A DNA stretch of 64,000 bases. Origin: Bacillus sp. M6-12. GTDB lineage: Bacteria; Bacillota; Bacilli; Bacillales; DSM-1321. Both the position numbers and the translations under genes were made by a program. Location of the stretch: positions 1 through 64,000 of the forward strand of contig NZ_PGVF01000035.1 in the NCBI RefSeq assembly GCF_002860285.1. Reading direction: 5' to 3'. Under the pieces are notes generated by a model, which was not told the origin of the DNA, ran no database searches, and worked only from the letters and a program-made list of their open reading frames with translations. Positions within the stretch are counted from its first letter, which is position 1. Each line of letters opens with the position of its first letter. Shown here one piece after another: positions 8,613 to 17,333 of this stretch.

Positions 8613-9266
8613 CTATTGCAAAACGGAAGCAGATTGCTTATAAAGCGATGATGCAAACAATCCTTCTGCTTCTACTGCATCAATAATCGGAACGTTAAGC
8701 TCACTTCGCAAAACATCCGCCAGTCCAATAGTTGAAAAACCGGTGCAAGCAAATACAATAACTTTTGCTCCTTTATTCAATAATGATATAGCAGCCTCAA
8801 TACCTTTTTCGCGGCCAGCTGGGGTCATCAAATCTGTTGTGTTGGCTACACCTTCAGGGCTTGCATATCCGACAAGCAAGTTCCCTAACAGATTCTTGAT
8901 TACTGCCGGAGGAGTGTCAGTGATACCCAGTACACCTACCGGCTCCCCTATAGCTAAAGCTGTAAGAGCGGCAGCACTCCCTGCCCCGATTACCGGAATA
9001 GATACTTCTTTTCGAAGCTCATTAATCGCTGGATCCGCTGCACAGCTGATTACCAGGATGCTGCACCCTTCCTTTTCCATGGATTTCCCTAACTCAACAA
9101 TTTTAGGTATGGCAATCGCTTCGGTCTCATCATTAAAAATACCTAATGGCTGATCAGGTATGCATTTATTCACTGTGTTAATCCCGTAAAGACCGGTAAT
9201 AACCTTCCCATGCTGCTCAAGAATTTCTTCTTTCTCGGTTGTAAAAACTCGTATTACTCCAATCAT
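8613..9266 (-). CDS. Aspartate/glutamate/hydantoin racemase family protein
   Basis: A cofactor-independent racemase-fold protein of 217 residues. The two catalytic cysteines are seen in SCAADP (about residue 76) and ACTGFST (about residue 176), in symmetrical positions as in HyuE hydantoin racemases and aspartate racemases. The ATG at 9266 follows GAGAGG by nine bases; a start 21 bases upstream lacks spacing. In this cluster, beside a DUF917 protein, a hydantoin-type or D-amino-acid substrate fits well. PucR and GntR regulators lie immediately upstream. Confidence 0.85.
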   Translation of the reverse strand: MIGVIRVFTTEKEEILEQHGKVITGLYGINTVNKCIPDQPLGIFNDETEAIAIPKIVELGKSMEKEGCSILVISCAADPAINELRKEVSIPVIGAGSAAALTALAIGEPVGVLGITDTPPAVIKNLLGNLLVGYASPEGVANTTDLMTPAGREKGIEAAISLLNKGAKVIVFACTGFSTIGLADVLRSELNVPIIDAVEAEGLFASSLYKQSASVLQ

Positions 9267-9387
9267 GTTTTGAATCCTCTCTTCCATATAATTGAAAATA
9301 TTTTCTGAATAAAAAGAATGTAATGAATGTTGTTTATTATTCTAATTATTTTAGTGGCTGACAACAATGTCCCCATTCACTAAAAAT

Positions 9388-9428
9388 AAGAAGGATCTAT
9401 TGTGCTCAGAGCACAATAAATCCTTCTT
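9388..9428 (-). terminator. Strong terminator of the PucR gene
   Basis: A long near-perfect inverted repeat: outer arms AAGAAGGAT/ATCCTTCTT and inner arms TTGTGCTC/GAGCACAA around one base. On the minus strand it is followed by ATTTTTAG and it overlaps the pucR-like stop codon. It should separate the regulator from the racemase-transporter genes. Confidence 0.75.
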
Positions 9429-10974
9429 ATTCCATTTTCTTTAAAAAATGGTATATTAAACTGAAGTAATATACGAATCGTTCTTGAAAGTTTTCCAGAT
9501 CAATCCCCGCTATTGCTTTTATACGATCAATACGGTATTTAACTGAATTTCGGTGAATATATAATTGCTTAGCAGTATCCAGCAAGCTGCCTCCAGTTGC
9601 TAGATAATAATAAAGAGAAGTGACTAATTCTGTACCATGGTCTGTATCATATTCACAAAGCTTTCCAATTTTTTTTTGCACAAATGCGTCCATGATAGTA
9701 TGATCTGAAGAATCTACCAATAATTGGAACATTTCGATTTCTTCAAAGGAAAAAATCTTTTTATTTTTATCCAGTCTTATTCCGAGCCTAATTGCTTTTT
9801 TGGCCTCTATATAACTTCGCTGCGCTGTCCACAGAAGACATTCTCCCCCATAACCTATTCGAAAACCTTTCCAATTACTAATTAAAGGGTTTAATAATTT
9901 CGGCCAGCGTTCCTTTTCCTTAAAGCGAAAATCATGTTCCTCGGTAACTACCTCCTGATTAATAGAGGCAAGCATTAGGACTATTCGGTTCCCTTGCTTA
10001 TGAAAGAGAGATTTGACTTTCCTTTTTTTTGATTCTTCCTCAATTAGTTCACCAAGATTAATCATATATGCGGAATTCTCCTCAATATGAAGCTGGTCTG
10101 CTTCAACGATAGCAATTTGCCATACACAATCTGAAGTTAATCCCAATTGACGCCCCTTATTCACCACTTCCTCTTTTGATAAAGGCAATCCGGTTAATAA
10201 TTCTTCAATAAAATCTCCGCGCAGTTTTATTTCTGTGTCCAAAGCCGTTTTTCTTCTCATCAATTCTAAAGAAAAAACCAAGCGTGCATGTTCCACACAT
10301 ATCAATTCCAACTCATCTAAATGTTCCTTTTCTATGATAAGCTTACCAACAAATTGCTTATCTACAGTTATGTCCCAATAGCGTTTATCAACTGAGACAT
10401 CAGGGACAACAGCTGGCGGAGACGAAACAATTGCTGCGCCCGTTTTATCAATTACCCGGATTTGTGATTTCAGCAGCCCTGCAACAGTATCCGCCACTGC
10501 CTGGATCCCTCTATTTTCTAACACAAGCTTTGTAAGTGTTTTATATACCTCATCAGACCTTCTCAGCAGACTTGCTTGTTTATCAATAATCTGTTCCATC
10601 ACTGCGTGTGTGATATCCATGTAAGGAATTCCACTTGGTATTTCTATAATCGGCAAGTTATATTCGTTACTCATTCTCAGCATCTCAACCGGCATATCCT
10701 GAAGAAATCTTTCTGGTTTAATGGCCAGAGCGGCAGCTCCTGCTTTCGCAAGCAGTTCCACTAATTCAGGAAGCTGAGAAAGATCATGGCGCATAGAATA
10801 GGCAGTAGTTAATAATAATTCGCCCTCTCTTAGCCAGTCCTTAACATCAGGGACTTCCATAATATCAATAAAACGAACAGCGCGGTCCAATCCCTTCTCA
10901 CCACTAATGACCTTTGCGTCTTTTAAAACTGGAAGGCGAAGTAATTCTCTTAAAGTGATACCAGCATTATCCAT
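9427..10974 (-). CDS. PucR-family transcriptional regulator
   Basis: A regulator of 515 residues with three parts: an N-terminal purine-catabolism (PucR) domain (about residues 5-125, LRELLRLPVLKDAKV and the REGELLLTTAY motif), a central region, and a C-terminal helix-turn-helix (about 455-510, GSLLDTAKQLYIHRNSVKYR). B. subtilis PucR activates purine/allantoin use; relatives control other nitrogen-source operons. The ATG at 10974 follows AGGTGA. It probably senses the substrate of the adjacent OPT/DUF917/racemase cluster and activates it, but no binding site could be identified. Confidence 0.88.
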   Translation of the reverse strand: MDNAGITLRELLRLPVLKDAKVISGEKGLDRAVRFIDIMEVPDVKDWLREGELLLTTAYSMRHDLSQLPELVELLAKAGAAALAIKPERFLQDMPVEMLRMSNEYNLPIIEIPSGIPYMDITHAVMEQIIDKQASLLRRSDEVYKTLTKLVLENRGIQAVADTVAGLLKSQIRVIDKTGAAIVSSPPAVVPDVSVDKRYWDITVDKQFVGKLIIEKEHLDELELICVEHARLVFSLELMRRKTALDTEIKLRGDFIEELLTGLPLSKEEVVNKGRQLGLTSDCVWQIAIVEADQLHIEENSAYMINLGELIEEESKKRKVKSLFHKQGNRIVLMLASINQEVVTEEHDFRFKEKERWPKLLNPLISNWKGFRIGYGGECLLWTAQRSYIEAKKAIRLGIRLDKNKKIFSFEEIEMFQLLVDSSDHTIMDAFVQKKIGKLCEYDTDHGTELVTSLYYYLATGGSLLDTAKQLYIHRNSVKYRIDRIKAIAGIDLENFQERFVYYFSLIYHFLKKME

Positions 10975-11057
10975 TATAGTCACCTATTTCATTTGCTAAT
11001 AGCCTTGATATAATCTAAGAATACAGCATTTAACATGTTCATAAATTATTTTTTTCC

Positions 11058-11213
11058 TTAGATAAAGAGAAACAGCATTTTCCATGGCGTAAATTGCTGA
11101 TGCTTCTGAACCCACGCTTTTACCCATTTATCCCTCGCAGCCCCGAATTCACCACCCCAAAACCATAATAACAAGTTTACGAAGATATTCGGATGAATTC
11201 CCTTTCTGGTCAT
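11058..11213 (-). CDS. Small Trp-rich ORF between gntR and pucR genes
   Basis: Predicted peptide of 51 residues starting five bases after the GntR stop and filling most of the gap to pucR. It begins MTRKGIHPNIF, has a hydrophobic patch VNLLLWFWGG near residue 12-21 and four or five Trp in all, and ends in a hydrophobic FLFI. No strong ribosome binding site is seen, but the tight spacing would allow coupling to gntR. I do not recognise the family; it could be a chance frame. Confidence 0.3.
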   Translation of the reverse strand: MTRKGIHPNIFVNLLLWFWGGEFGAARDKWVKAWVQKHQQFTPWKMLFLFI

Positions 11214-11218
11214 GCGTT

Positions 11219-11896
11219 TCACTTATTGCCTTCCTCCCACAAAGCATATCCCTCATCCATCTGCCCTAGCCAGTTTTGTTTCATTATTTCTGATGCGAGC
11301 CGCGGATTTTTCCCTAGGAACGCCTGAATGATAATCTGATGCTCGTTTACTGAGTTCTTTTTCAAACCAATTTGATGGTTTAAGATGTTATGAACCCGGC
11401 GGATATGCAATTGTAAAATTGAAGAATAATCTAAAATAAACGGGTTGTCGGCTACCCTTACAATTACACTGTGGAATTGTTCATCTAGTTCACTCGCATC
11501 GAGGACATTATTCTGAAGTATTGCCTCTTGATATTGCTCATTGATTATATTAAGCTCTTCAATCTGATTTGGAGCTATCTTTGCTGCAGCCTCTTCCGCA
11601 GCCAGGGAATGTAGGGCTGCAATTGTGGGATATATTTTTAAGACATGCTCTTTCTCAATAACCTTGACAATTGTTGCTTTGCCTGGATTGACAGATACCA
11701 ATTGTTCGCGCTCAAGAATTTGCATCGCTTCTCTGATCGGTGTCCTGCTCACTCCTATGCTTTCTGCGATTTCTTCATCATATAATTTTTCTCCCGGCTC
11801 CAATGTTCCATCAACAATCCAGGTTCTTAGCTGTTTTAATGCCCGATCCTTTGCGGACGCACGCCTTTGAAGCTTAATATTTTTAGGAATTGGCAC
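11219..11896 (-). CDS. GntR-family (FCD) transcriptional regulator
   Basis: A repressor-type regulator of 225 residues. The N-terminal winged helix (about residues 15-80) shows the GntR pattern, with LEPGEKLYDEEIAESIGVS followed by RTPIREAMQILE. The C-terminal all-helical FCD domain (about 90-215) binds carboxylate effectors and carries a DEQFHSVIV motif with His and Asp ligand candidates. Start is GTG, eight bases after GGAGGT. Its promoter overlaps a perfect inverted repeat, pointing to autoregulation. It likely co-controls the neighbouring catabolic cluster with the PucR protein. Confidence 0.88.
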   Translation of the reverse strand: MPIPKNIKLQRRASAKDRALKQLRTWIVDGTLEPGEKLYDEEIAESIGVSRTPIREAMQILEREQLVSVNPGKATIVKVIEKEHVLKIYPTIAALHSLAAEEAAAKIAPNQIEELNIINEQYQEAILQNNVLDASELDEQFHSVIVRVADNPFILDYSSILQLHIRRVHNILNHQIGLKKNSVNEHQIIIQAFLGKNPRLASEIMKQNWLGQMDEGYALWEEGNK

Positions 11897-11909
11897 TCAC
11901 TTTTACCTC

Positions 11910-11961
11910 CGATATATTTCTAATTTATCTGAAATATATCGTATACAAGTATTCATTTCAA
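11910..11961 (-). promoter_or_regulatory. Promoter and palindromic operator of the GntR gene
   Basis: On the minus strand a -35 TTGAAA (11956-11961), a 17-base spacer and a -10 TATATT (11933-11938) are visible. The -10 lies within a perfect 11-bp inverted repeat, CGATATATTTC/GAAATATATCG (arms 11931-11941 and 11910-11920, 10-base spacer). The ribosome binding site directly follows. This layout is typical of a repressor that blocks its own promoter. Confidence 0.7.
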
Positions 11962-12015
11962 GTAATAACTCTCGTTTTCCAAAGATCCTTCAAAATGCTG
12001 ATCCCCTTCCCTTCA

Positions 12016-12825
12016 TTATTCTTGGCATCCGGGACAATAAAAAGATTTTCGTGATGAAATTTCGATTCGCTTAATCAATGTTCCGCATCGTTTGCAAGGA
12101 AGATTTTCGCATTCATATACCAAGAAATGATCATTGTAGGATCCAGTTTTCTTATCATTTTGATATAAAGGATAATCCATATAACCGCCAATTTGAATAG
12201 CGCGTGATAAAGTAGGCTTTATTGAACTGAAAAGAGAAATTACCTGACCCTCAGATAGATCCGCCGCTTTATTCGTTGTCCGCAGCCGCGCCTCGAAACA
12301 AATTTCATCCGAATAACAATTTCCGATGCCCGCAATGAATTTGGGATCAATCAATATAGATTTGAGTACTCCCCGCTTCTTGCTTAATCTTTCCTTAAAA
12401 TCTTCTAGCTGAAATTCAGGGTCAAAAGGCTCCGGTCCCAAGACAGACAGCTTCTTATGCAATTCCTCTGAAGTTAATAAATGAAGATATCCCAGTCTTA
12501 AGCCTATGAAAAATAATTTTGTGTTACCGAATGTCAATATCACCTGTTTTGTCCGCTCCGGACTGACATGCTCATTTCCTATAAACATCCAGCCTCCAAG
12601 CATTAAGTGCAAAAGCAGGTGTTTTCCTGAACTTAAATCAAAAATAATATACTTTGCTCTCCTTCTTATTCCGGAAATCGTACTGCCCAGCAGTTCTTCT
12701 GTAAATTGAGAAACCGGCACATTAATCGACTTTTCCCGGTTTATCTCGACCCAAGTTATTTGTTGTCCTATAAAATATTTACTTAACTCTATGCGATAAA
12801 GCTCCATTTCCGGCAATTCTGGCAT
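12016..12825 (-). CDS. Fpg/Nei-family DNA glycosylase (MutM-like)
   Basis: A bifunctional DNA glycosylase/AP lyase of 269 residues that removes oxidised bases. After Met removal, the N-terminal Pro-Glu nucleophile/acid pair (MPELPEME) is intact, the conserved Lys is at about residue 58 (RRRAKY), and the H2TH region is present (about 130-215, GIGNCYSDEI). The C-terminal zinc finger has paired CKRC and CPGC. It differs from the MutM normally linked to polA and is probably a second, divergent paralogue. It is monocistronic, with a small doubtful ORF upstream. Confidence 0.88.
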   Translation of the reverse strand: MPELPEMELYRIELSKYFIGQQITWVEINREKSINVPVSQFTEELLGSTISGIRRRAKYIIFDLSSGKHLLLHLMLGGWMFIGNEHVSPERTKQVILTFGNTKLFFIGLRLGYLHLLTSEELHKKLSVLGPEPFDPEFQLEDFKERLSKKRGVLKSILIDPKFIAGIGNCYSDEICFEARLRTTNKAADLSEGQVISLFSSIKPTLSRAIQIGGYMDYPLYQNDKKTGSYNDHFLVYECENLPCKRCGTLIKRIEISSRKSFYCPGCQE

Positions 12826-12854
12826 TTTGTCTTCTCCTTGTCCTCACATTTTTA

Positions 12855-13028
12855 TTAGTATCCTAATAGAACAAGTGAATTATGTGGAATTGTATTGGCT
12901 ATACCCTGACCCTTTAGCGATAAAATATTATAAAAGGCTAATACTGGGGCGGAGGGTAGTTCATTATATTCTATCGAGGTTACTGCTGGCATAAATGTAG
13001 CTGCTTTTTCATTTGCGATTTTCTTCAT
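12855..13028 (-). CDS. Doubtful small ORF upstream of the glycosylase
   Basis: A 57-residue open frame beginning MKKIANEKAATFMPAV and ending LVLLGY, in the otherwise empty 12826-13231 interval. The only Shine-Dalgarno-like string (GGGA) abuts the ATG, so initiation would be poor. No family is recognised. The rest of this interval shows nothing except the terminator at 13190-13218. Confidence 0.2.
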   Translation of the reverse strand: MKKIANEKAATFMPAVTSIEYNELPSAPVLAFYNILSLKGQGIANTIPHNSLVLLGY

Positions 13029-13189
13029 TCCCAGGGTGTTTTCGATTTATCAGCAAATTTCTACTGAAAGCTGCTTACCATGACGAAAGCGCTCGACACT
13101 CACTAAAAGCACGACACTAGAACTTTTTGCATATTCCCAGAATCATCACCTAAATCATTATGCTTTTTTTAAACCCCTTAGCTTTTACT

Positions 13190-13218
13190 ACAAAAAAGAA
13201 GCTGCTCTTAAAGAGCAG
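13190..13218 (-). terminator. Terminator of the phosphatase-fold gene
   Basis: Self-complementary CTGCTCTTAAAGAGCAG (13202-13218), followed on the minus strand by CTTCTTTTTTG. It lies just past the stop of the alkaline-phosphatase-superfamily gene. Confidence 0.75.
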
Positions 13219-13231
13219 ACTTCCGTCATTT

Positions 13232-14710
13232 TTAGCTTATCAGGGTCAAAATCCATTCCTTTAAATTCACCATGCGCAAATGTACTGGTTTTGTATCGGT
13301 GCCGTTTACAATCATTGGCACTAATGTATCCTGCTGATGCAGCCCTCCATGGCCCGCACCCCCGACATGGGCCGGGGATCCTTCACCGATAATTTCGTAG
13401 CCGGGTTTGGCACTTACAACCAGGAAATTCCCATCATGTGAAAATAGACTGCTTCGAAGTCTGGCCAGGGCATCCGGGTATTGGCCATATTCAATGCCTT
13501 GATCACTTTGCTTTATATCCAGCAGGCTGGGATTTCCGAAAAGCGTCCAGGACTGGCCATATTTATCCCGATATTCACCATTGGGCTTGAATAGAAGCTC
13601 CCCCTGCCGCTCCCCTGAAAGGACTGAAATAAACTGTTCCTTCTTCCATGCAATTACGTCAATTCTTTTATCCTTTTGCAATAATTCCGCAAGCCGCTCG
13701 ACTGGGACATTGCTAGGATCGAGCGTATAAATATAGGCCATTCTATCATTCACGGCGAGAATCAGCTGATCACTTTCCTCGACTCCTTTACTTTCCTTCA
13801 TGATTCGTAATGGCTGGAGCAATTCCCGCAAATCGATTAGCGCCTCATCTTTGTCAGCTCCGACCCAGGCTTGGCCATTATCCCCCATCGTTATCCAAAT
13901 ATTTTCATCTAGTGCTGCTTCCCAAGACTCAAACAGGTTAAATATCTGCTGCAATTGCTGATCCACCTTTTCAATGCCCTTTACATCCATCCGTCCATTT
14001 TTATGTACCGCTTGATCAAGATCAGGGAAATACACAATTGAGAAATCTGGCAGACTTTGATTTACAATCAGCTGAGTTAACTGCTGAACTGTAGACGAAT
14101 TGTTGATCCCAAGCTTTTGAAAAAAATGCTGATACCGGTTGGAGGGGGTTATTTTAGACAGCTTGCCAAATGAAAAGACCATTGGGGCCTTCACCAGCCG
14201 GTTTTTCCGGATATTAGTAAGAAATGTTAACGTTCTTGGCAGTTTAAGTTGGTGCTCTGTATTGGCGCGATAAATCAGGGCATTAATTGAGGCGGATTCT
14301 CTTCCGTTATTTTGAAGTTCCTCATGTATCGTCACGACCCCGTGGCTAATATGCTTTTCATTCATATTAAAAAGAACGTCTTCAATTGATCGTTCAAGCC
14401 CCAGTTTCCACAATTCCCGATAATGGCTTCCGTAGTTAATCAGCCGGTTTTCCTGCTGGTTGAACCAAACCAGCCCTGGCAGTCTGTGTTTATCGCAATA
14501 TGTACCTGTTAGCAATGTAGTATCACAATTTACGGACATGGTCGGAAACGGAGCAACCACATCCGGAAAATACTGTCCGTTATCAATAAGAAATTTCAGC
14601 AGCGGAGCCTTATCTTGCTGTATGGCTTCCTGTAATGGGGCATCCATGAGCGTATCAATCATGAGTAACAGTACTGGTTTGCCAGCATCTAGCTTTTTTC
14701 CTTTTTCCAA
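13232..14710 (-). CDS. Alkaline phosphatase superfamily (type I phosphodiesterase) protein
   Basis: A protein of about 492 residues of the nucleotide pyrophosphatase/phosphodiesterase branch of the alkaline phosphatase fold. Visible are the first metal Asp in LLLMIDTLMD (about residue 19), the PTMSVNCDTTLLTG stretch with the nucleophile Thr (about 58-71), a PDLDQAVHKNG segment (about 228-238), a TMGDNGQAW metal motif (about 273-281) and a C-terminal HVGGAGHGGLHQQD (about 445-458). No signal peptide, so it appears cytosolic. TTG 14710 fits the AAAGGGTGG ribosome binding site best; GTG 14719 is an alternative. It is divergent from the EEP gene, and the two phosphoester hydrolases may share a lipid-related role. 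Confidence 0.8.
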   Translation of the reverse strand: MEKGKKLDAGKPVLLLMIDTLMDAPLQEAIQQDKAPLLKFLIDNGQYFPDVVAPFPTMSVNCDTTLLTGTYCDKHRLPGLVWFNQQENRLINYGSHYRELWKLGLERSIEDVLFNMNEKHISHGVVTIHEELQNNGRESASINALIYRANTEHQLKLPRTLTFLTNIRKNRLVKAPMVFSFGKLSKITPSNRYQHFFQKLGINNSSTVQQLTQLIVNQSLPDFSIVYFPDLDQAVHKNGRMDVKGIEKVDQQLQQIFNLFESWEAALDENIWITMGDNGQAWVGADKDEALIDLRELLQPLRIMKESKGVEESDQLILAVNDRMAYIYTLDPSNVPVERLAELLQKDKRIDVIAWKKEQFISVLSGERQGELLFKPNGEYRDKYGQSWTLFGNPSLLDIKQSDQGIEYGQYPDALARLRSSLFSHDGNFLVVSAKPGYEIIGEGSPAHVGGAGHGGLHQQDTLVPMIVNGTDTKPVHLRMVNLKEWILTLIS

Positions 14711-14846
14711 TTTATCCACCCTTTTTCAAATTAGCTTACAATACACTTACTATCTACTTTTTCAGTGAATCTCATGATTTTTTTAATAAACTTTTTGAAG
14801 CTTGAAAATGCTATAAAAGCATATTTGAAGGAATAGGTGGTGACTT

Positions 14847-15596
14847 ATGGAGATTAAAGTTATGTCATTCAATATCCATCAAGGGAGAGGAATCGATAAA
14901 AAGCTGGACCTGCAGAGGATAGCAGAAGTAATTAAGTATTCACAAGCTGACATTATTGGCCTTAATGAAGTGGATCGATTTTTTTCAGCCAGAAGCCGTT
15001 TTGAAGACCAAGCGCTTTATCTGGCAAATGAATTAGAAATGAATTATGTATACGGGCCTGCCGTCACGATTGATACGCCAGCTGAAAACAACCCACGGCA
15101 ATTCGGCAATGCTATACTCACCCGGTTCCAAATTGTAAAATCGGAGAACCACCCATTTGATTTTTTGCCGAAAGTCGTTGAAGACAGGGCTTTGCTTGAG
15201 GTAACTGTTAAAGCAGGCAAGCAGGAAGTGACCGCGTTTACCACTCATTTAAGTTTGACACCATTCCTGCATCAGAGACAAGCCACCTTTATTGTTAATG
15301 CAGTTAAAAAAAGCAAGGGTCCCTCATTTGTTATGGGGGATTGGAATATGACTCCCTACTCAATTGCGTGGAGAAAAGTAACCAAATCTCTGAAGGACGC
15401 CTGGCTTGAAACTAATCTGAGCTTGCGCGGCGGAAATACCTTCCCGTCAGCACGCCCCTTTCGTAGGCTGGATTATATTTTCACAGGAAAGGAACTGGAA
15501 CCTGTAGATTGCCGGATAATAAATTCCGACATTCAAGCGTCAGACCATTTGCCAGTTCTGGCCACCTTACAAATAAAACCAGATATAAAAAAATAA
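14847..15596 (+). CDS. Endonuclease/exonuclease/phosphatase (EEP) family hydrolase
   Basis: A Mg-dependent phosphodiesterase-fold protein of 249 residues without signal peptide. The fold motifs are complete: SFNIHQG (Asn ligand, about residue 8), IGLNEVDR (metal Glu, about 40), THLSL (about 132), GDWNMTP (Asp/Asn pair, about 163) and the terminal SDHLPV (Asp-His, about 232). Such proteins range from sphingomyelinase-like enzymes to nucleases, so the substrate is open. It lies 43 bases before the ykoP-like gene on the same strand, in a phosphoesterase-rich neighbourhood. Confidence 0.85.
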   Translation: MEIKVMSFNIHQGRGIDKKLDLQRIAEVIKYSQADIIGLNEVDRFFSARSRFEDQALYLANELEMNYVYGPAVTIDTPAENNPRQFGNAILTRFQIVKSENHPFDFLPKVVEDRALLEVTVKAGKQEVTAFTTHLSLTPFLHQRQATFIVNAVKKSKGPSFVMGDWNMTPYSIAWRKVTKSLKDAWLETNLSLRGGNTFPSARPFRRLDYIFTGKELEPVDCRIINSDIQASDHLPVLATLQIKPDIKK

Positions 15597-15639
15597 TCAT
15601 TATCCACATTAATAATAAAAACAAAAGAGGAAGAGAAAT

Positions 15640-16200
15640 ATGAGAGGATATGTTTTATCTGTTTGGAATGTGTTAGATCCTATCTACTTTAAATTTACCC
15701 GTCTTTGCTATCTTCCTGGCCTGGACGAAAGCGAAAATATCTTAAGGGTTCGTTTGACCTCCTACAAGGGAAGGGATATAACTCTTTCAGACGGCACACT
15801 AATTAAAAAAAGTGATAAGTTGGTGAAGATTCATTTACATAATGCCAGATTATTGAATGAAATAAAGCATATTAACAGTGAACTAAGAAGAGCAAAAATA
15901 GTGTACGAAAGAGTTCGGGGATCCCTTCCAGCTATTGAGGCATATATCGGCAACAACAGGTATGCAAATGACATTAAGGGCATCATTGGCATCACTACTT
16001 TAAATAAAGGCTGTGATCGTCTCGGTTTTGAGGTTTTCAGTATTGGCCATCCCGTCTATAAATGGCTTAAATGGGCTTCATTTTTACCTATTATGTACCT
16101 GTCTGTCTCCAAGCCCTCTTTGAATAATTTTGTGAAACAAGGCCCTCCCAGTTATTTGTTTATGTCAAAGGAAAAGCTATATCAAATTTATAGGGAATAG
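15640..16200 (+). CDS. ykoP: YkoP-like protein
   Basis: A protein of 186 residues matching the B. subtilis YkoP family by its WNVLDPIYFKFTRLCYLPG opening and by its company with ykoQ- and ykoN-type genes. The N-terminal half reads as a compact domain with a GRDITLSDGT segment and a basic helix. The C-terminal half has hydrophobic stretches (about residues 143-160) suggesting membrane contact. No catalytic motif is evident, so the function is unknown. Start has a GAGGAAGAGAA ribosome binding site. Confidence 0.7.
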   Translation: MRGYVLSVWNVLDPIYFKFTRLCYLPGLDESENILRVRLTSYKGRDITLSDGTLIKKSDKLVKIHLHNARLLNEIKHINSELRRAKIVYERVRGSLPAIEAYIGNNRYANDIKGIIGITTLNKGCDRLGFEVFSIGHPVYKWLKWASFLPIMYLSVSKPSLNNFVKQGPPSYLFMSKEKLYQIYRE

Positions 16201-16312
16201 CATATGGTAAGCAAATGAATCATTGCCTAGTTATCATCTGGCCCAAGGTTACTTATGTAGGCAATTTTAATGTCTAGTAAACAACAGAAAGTTTACCGTA
16301 GCTTTGTTATGT

Positions 16313-16360
16313 AAAGTAATAAAATGACCCATATCACATCTTTTAGTGAAAATGGGTCAT
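16313..16360 (-). terminator. Terminator of the ykoQ-like gene
   Basis: Arms ATGACCCAT (16324-16332) and ATGGGTCAT (16352-16360) with an inner TCAC/GTGA pairing, followed on the minus strand by TTTATTACTTT. It lies between the converging ykoP and ykoQ genes. Confidence 0.65.
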
Positions 16361-16388
16361 AAACAAATATTTACAGTTGTAGGCAAAG

Positions 16389-17225
16389 TTACATAGCGGG
16401 CAATGAATCATTTTGGGCTTCCGTAAGAGAAAATTGATGCAATGTGATTTCGGGACGGCTCCCAACCCGGATATTTACTCCAGTTTGGCCCAATCCTTCA
16501 TTGATATAAAAAGGCTTTCCATCTTGCTGATGCAGCCCTTTAATCATATTCATCTTTACCAGCTTGCCCATTTTAACAAGATGGTAGGCTTTAGGGTAGC
16601 AAATTTGGCCTCCGTGAAAATGGCCGGCTATTAAATAATCAAAATGATAGTCCTTCATATGAAGCACAAGATTTGGATCGTGGGTCAGTACTAGATTTGT
16701 TCCAGGGACTACACCTGAATATGAAGCTTCCAGATCACTTCTCTTCGTGCTGAAATCATCAATACCGATAATATTTACAGGTTTTCCGTCGACATGAATC
16801 GTTGTGTTTTCATTCCGCATTACCGTGCAGCCGTTCTGTTCTAAAATCTCTCTAAGTCTTTGGAAATTTTCACCGCGCAGCACATAATCATGATTGCCAA
16901 AAACAGCATATATTCCATGTTTGGCATTTAATCTATTGAGCACTTTCAAATATGGAGCAAGCTTAGGAAGTGTACGTTTACGGTCTAAGAAATCGCCGGT
17001 TAACGCTATAATATCGATCGGTTCGCCCTTTAGCTTTTCATAAAGCTCTGAGGGAGTAATGGAGATGTTTTCAAGATGAAGGTCGGAAAGCTGGAGAATA
17101 TTTAAAATAGGACCGTGATTTTCAATTGGAATACGATTGATAACTATATCGGTTGTATTTTGGTAGGCCCGCCGAATTATATAAAATATTATTGCAACAA
17201 AAGCTGCAACTAGTAAGATTTTCAC
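16389..17225 (-). CDS. ykoQ: Metallophosphoesterase, YkoQ/YkuE-like
   Basis: A membrane-anchored calcineurin-fold phosphoesterase of 278 residues. Residues 1-20 form one hydrophobic segment. The dinuclear metal motifs are complete: DLHLE (about 48), GDFLDR (about 77), GNHDYV (about 110), THDPN (about 180) and GHFHGGQ (about 200). The closest characterised type is the UDP-diacylglucosamine-hydrolase-like group; the substrate here is probably a lipid-linked phosphoester (inferred). It converges on ykoP and is divergent from the ykoN-type glycosyltransferase. Confidence 0.85.
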   Translation of the reverse strand: MKILLVAAFVAIIFYIIRRAYQNTTDIVINRIPIENHGPILNILQLSDLHLENISITPSELYEKLKGEPIDIIALTGDFLDRKRTLPKLAPYLKVLNRLNAKHGIYAVFGNHDYVLRGENFQRLREILEQNGCTVMRNENTTIHVDGKPVNIIGIDDFSTKRSDLEASYSGVVPGTNLVLTHDPNLVLHMKDYHFDYLIAGHFHGGQICYPKAYHLVKMGKLVKMNMIKGLHQQDGKPFYINEGLGQTGVNIRVGSRPEITLHQFSLTEAQNDSLPAM

Positions 17226-17333
17226 TTTATCACCCCTCCTACAACATTATACATGAAAAACAGCACCGGTTAGCCCGGTAATTGATGGAATGGAAGGGAT
17301 TTGTTTAAGCATGAAGAAACCGGGGTGCTATAT

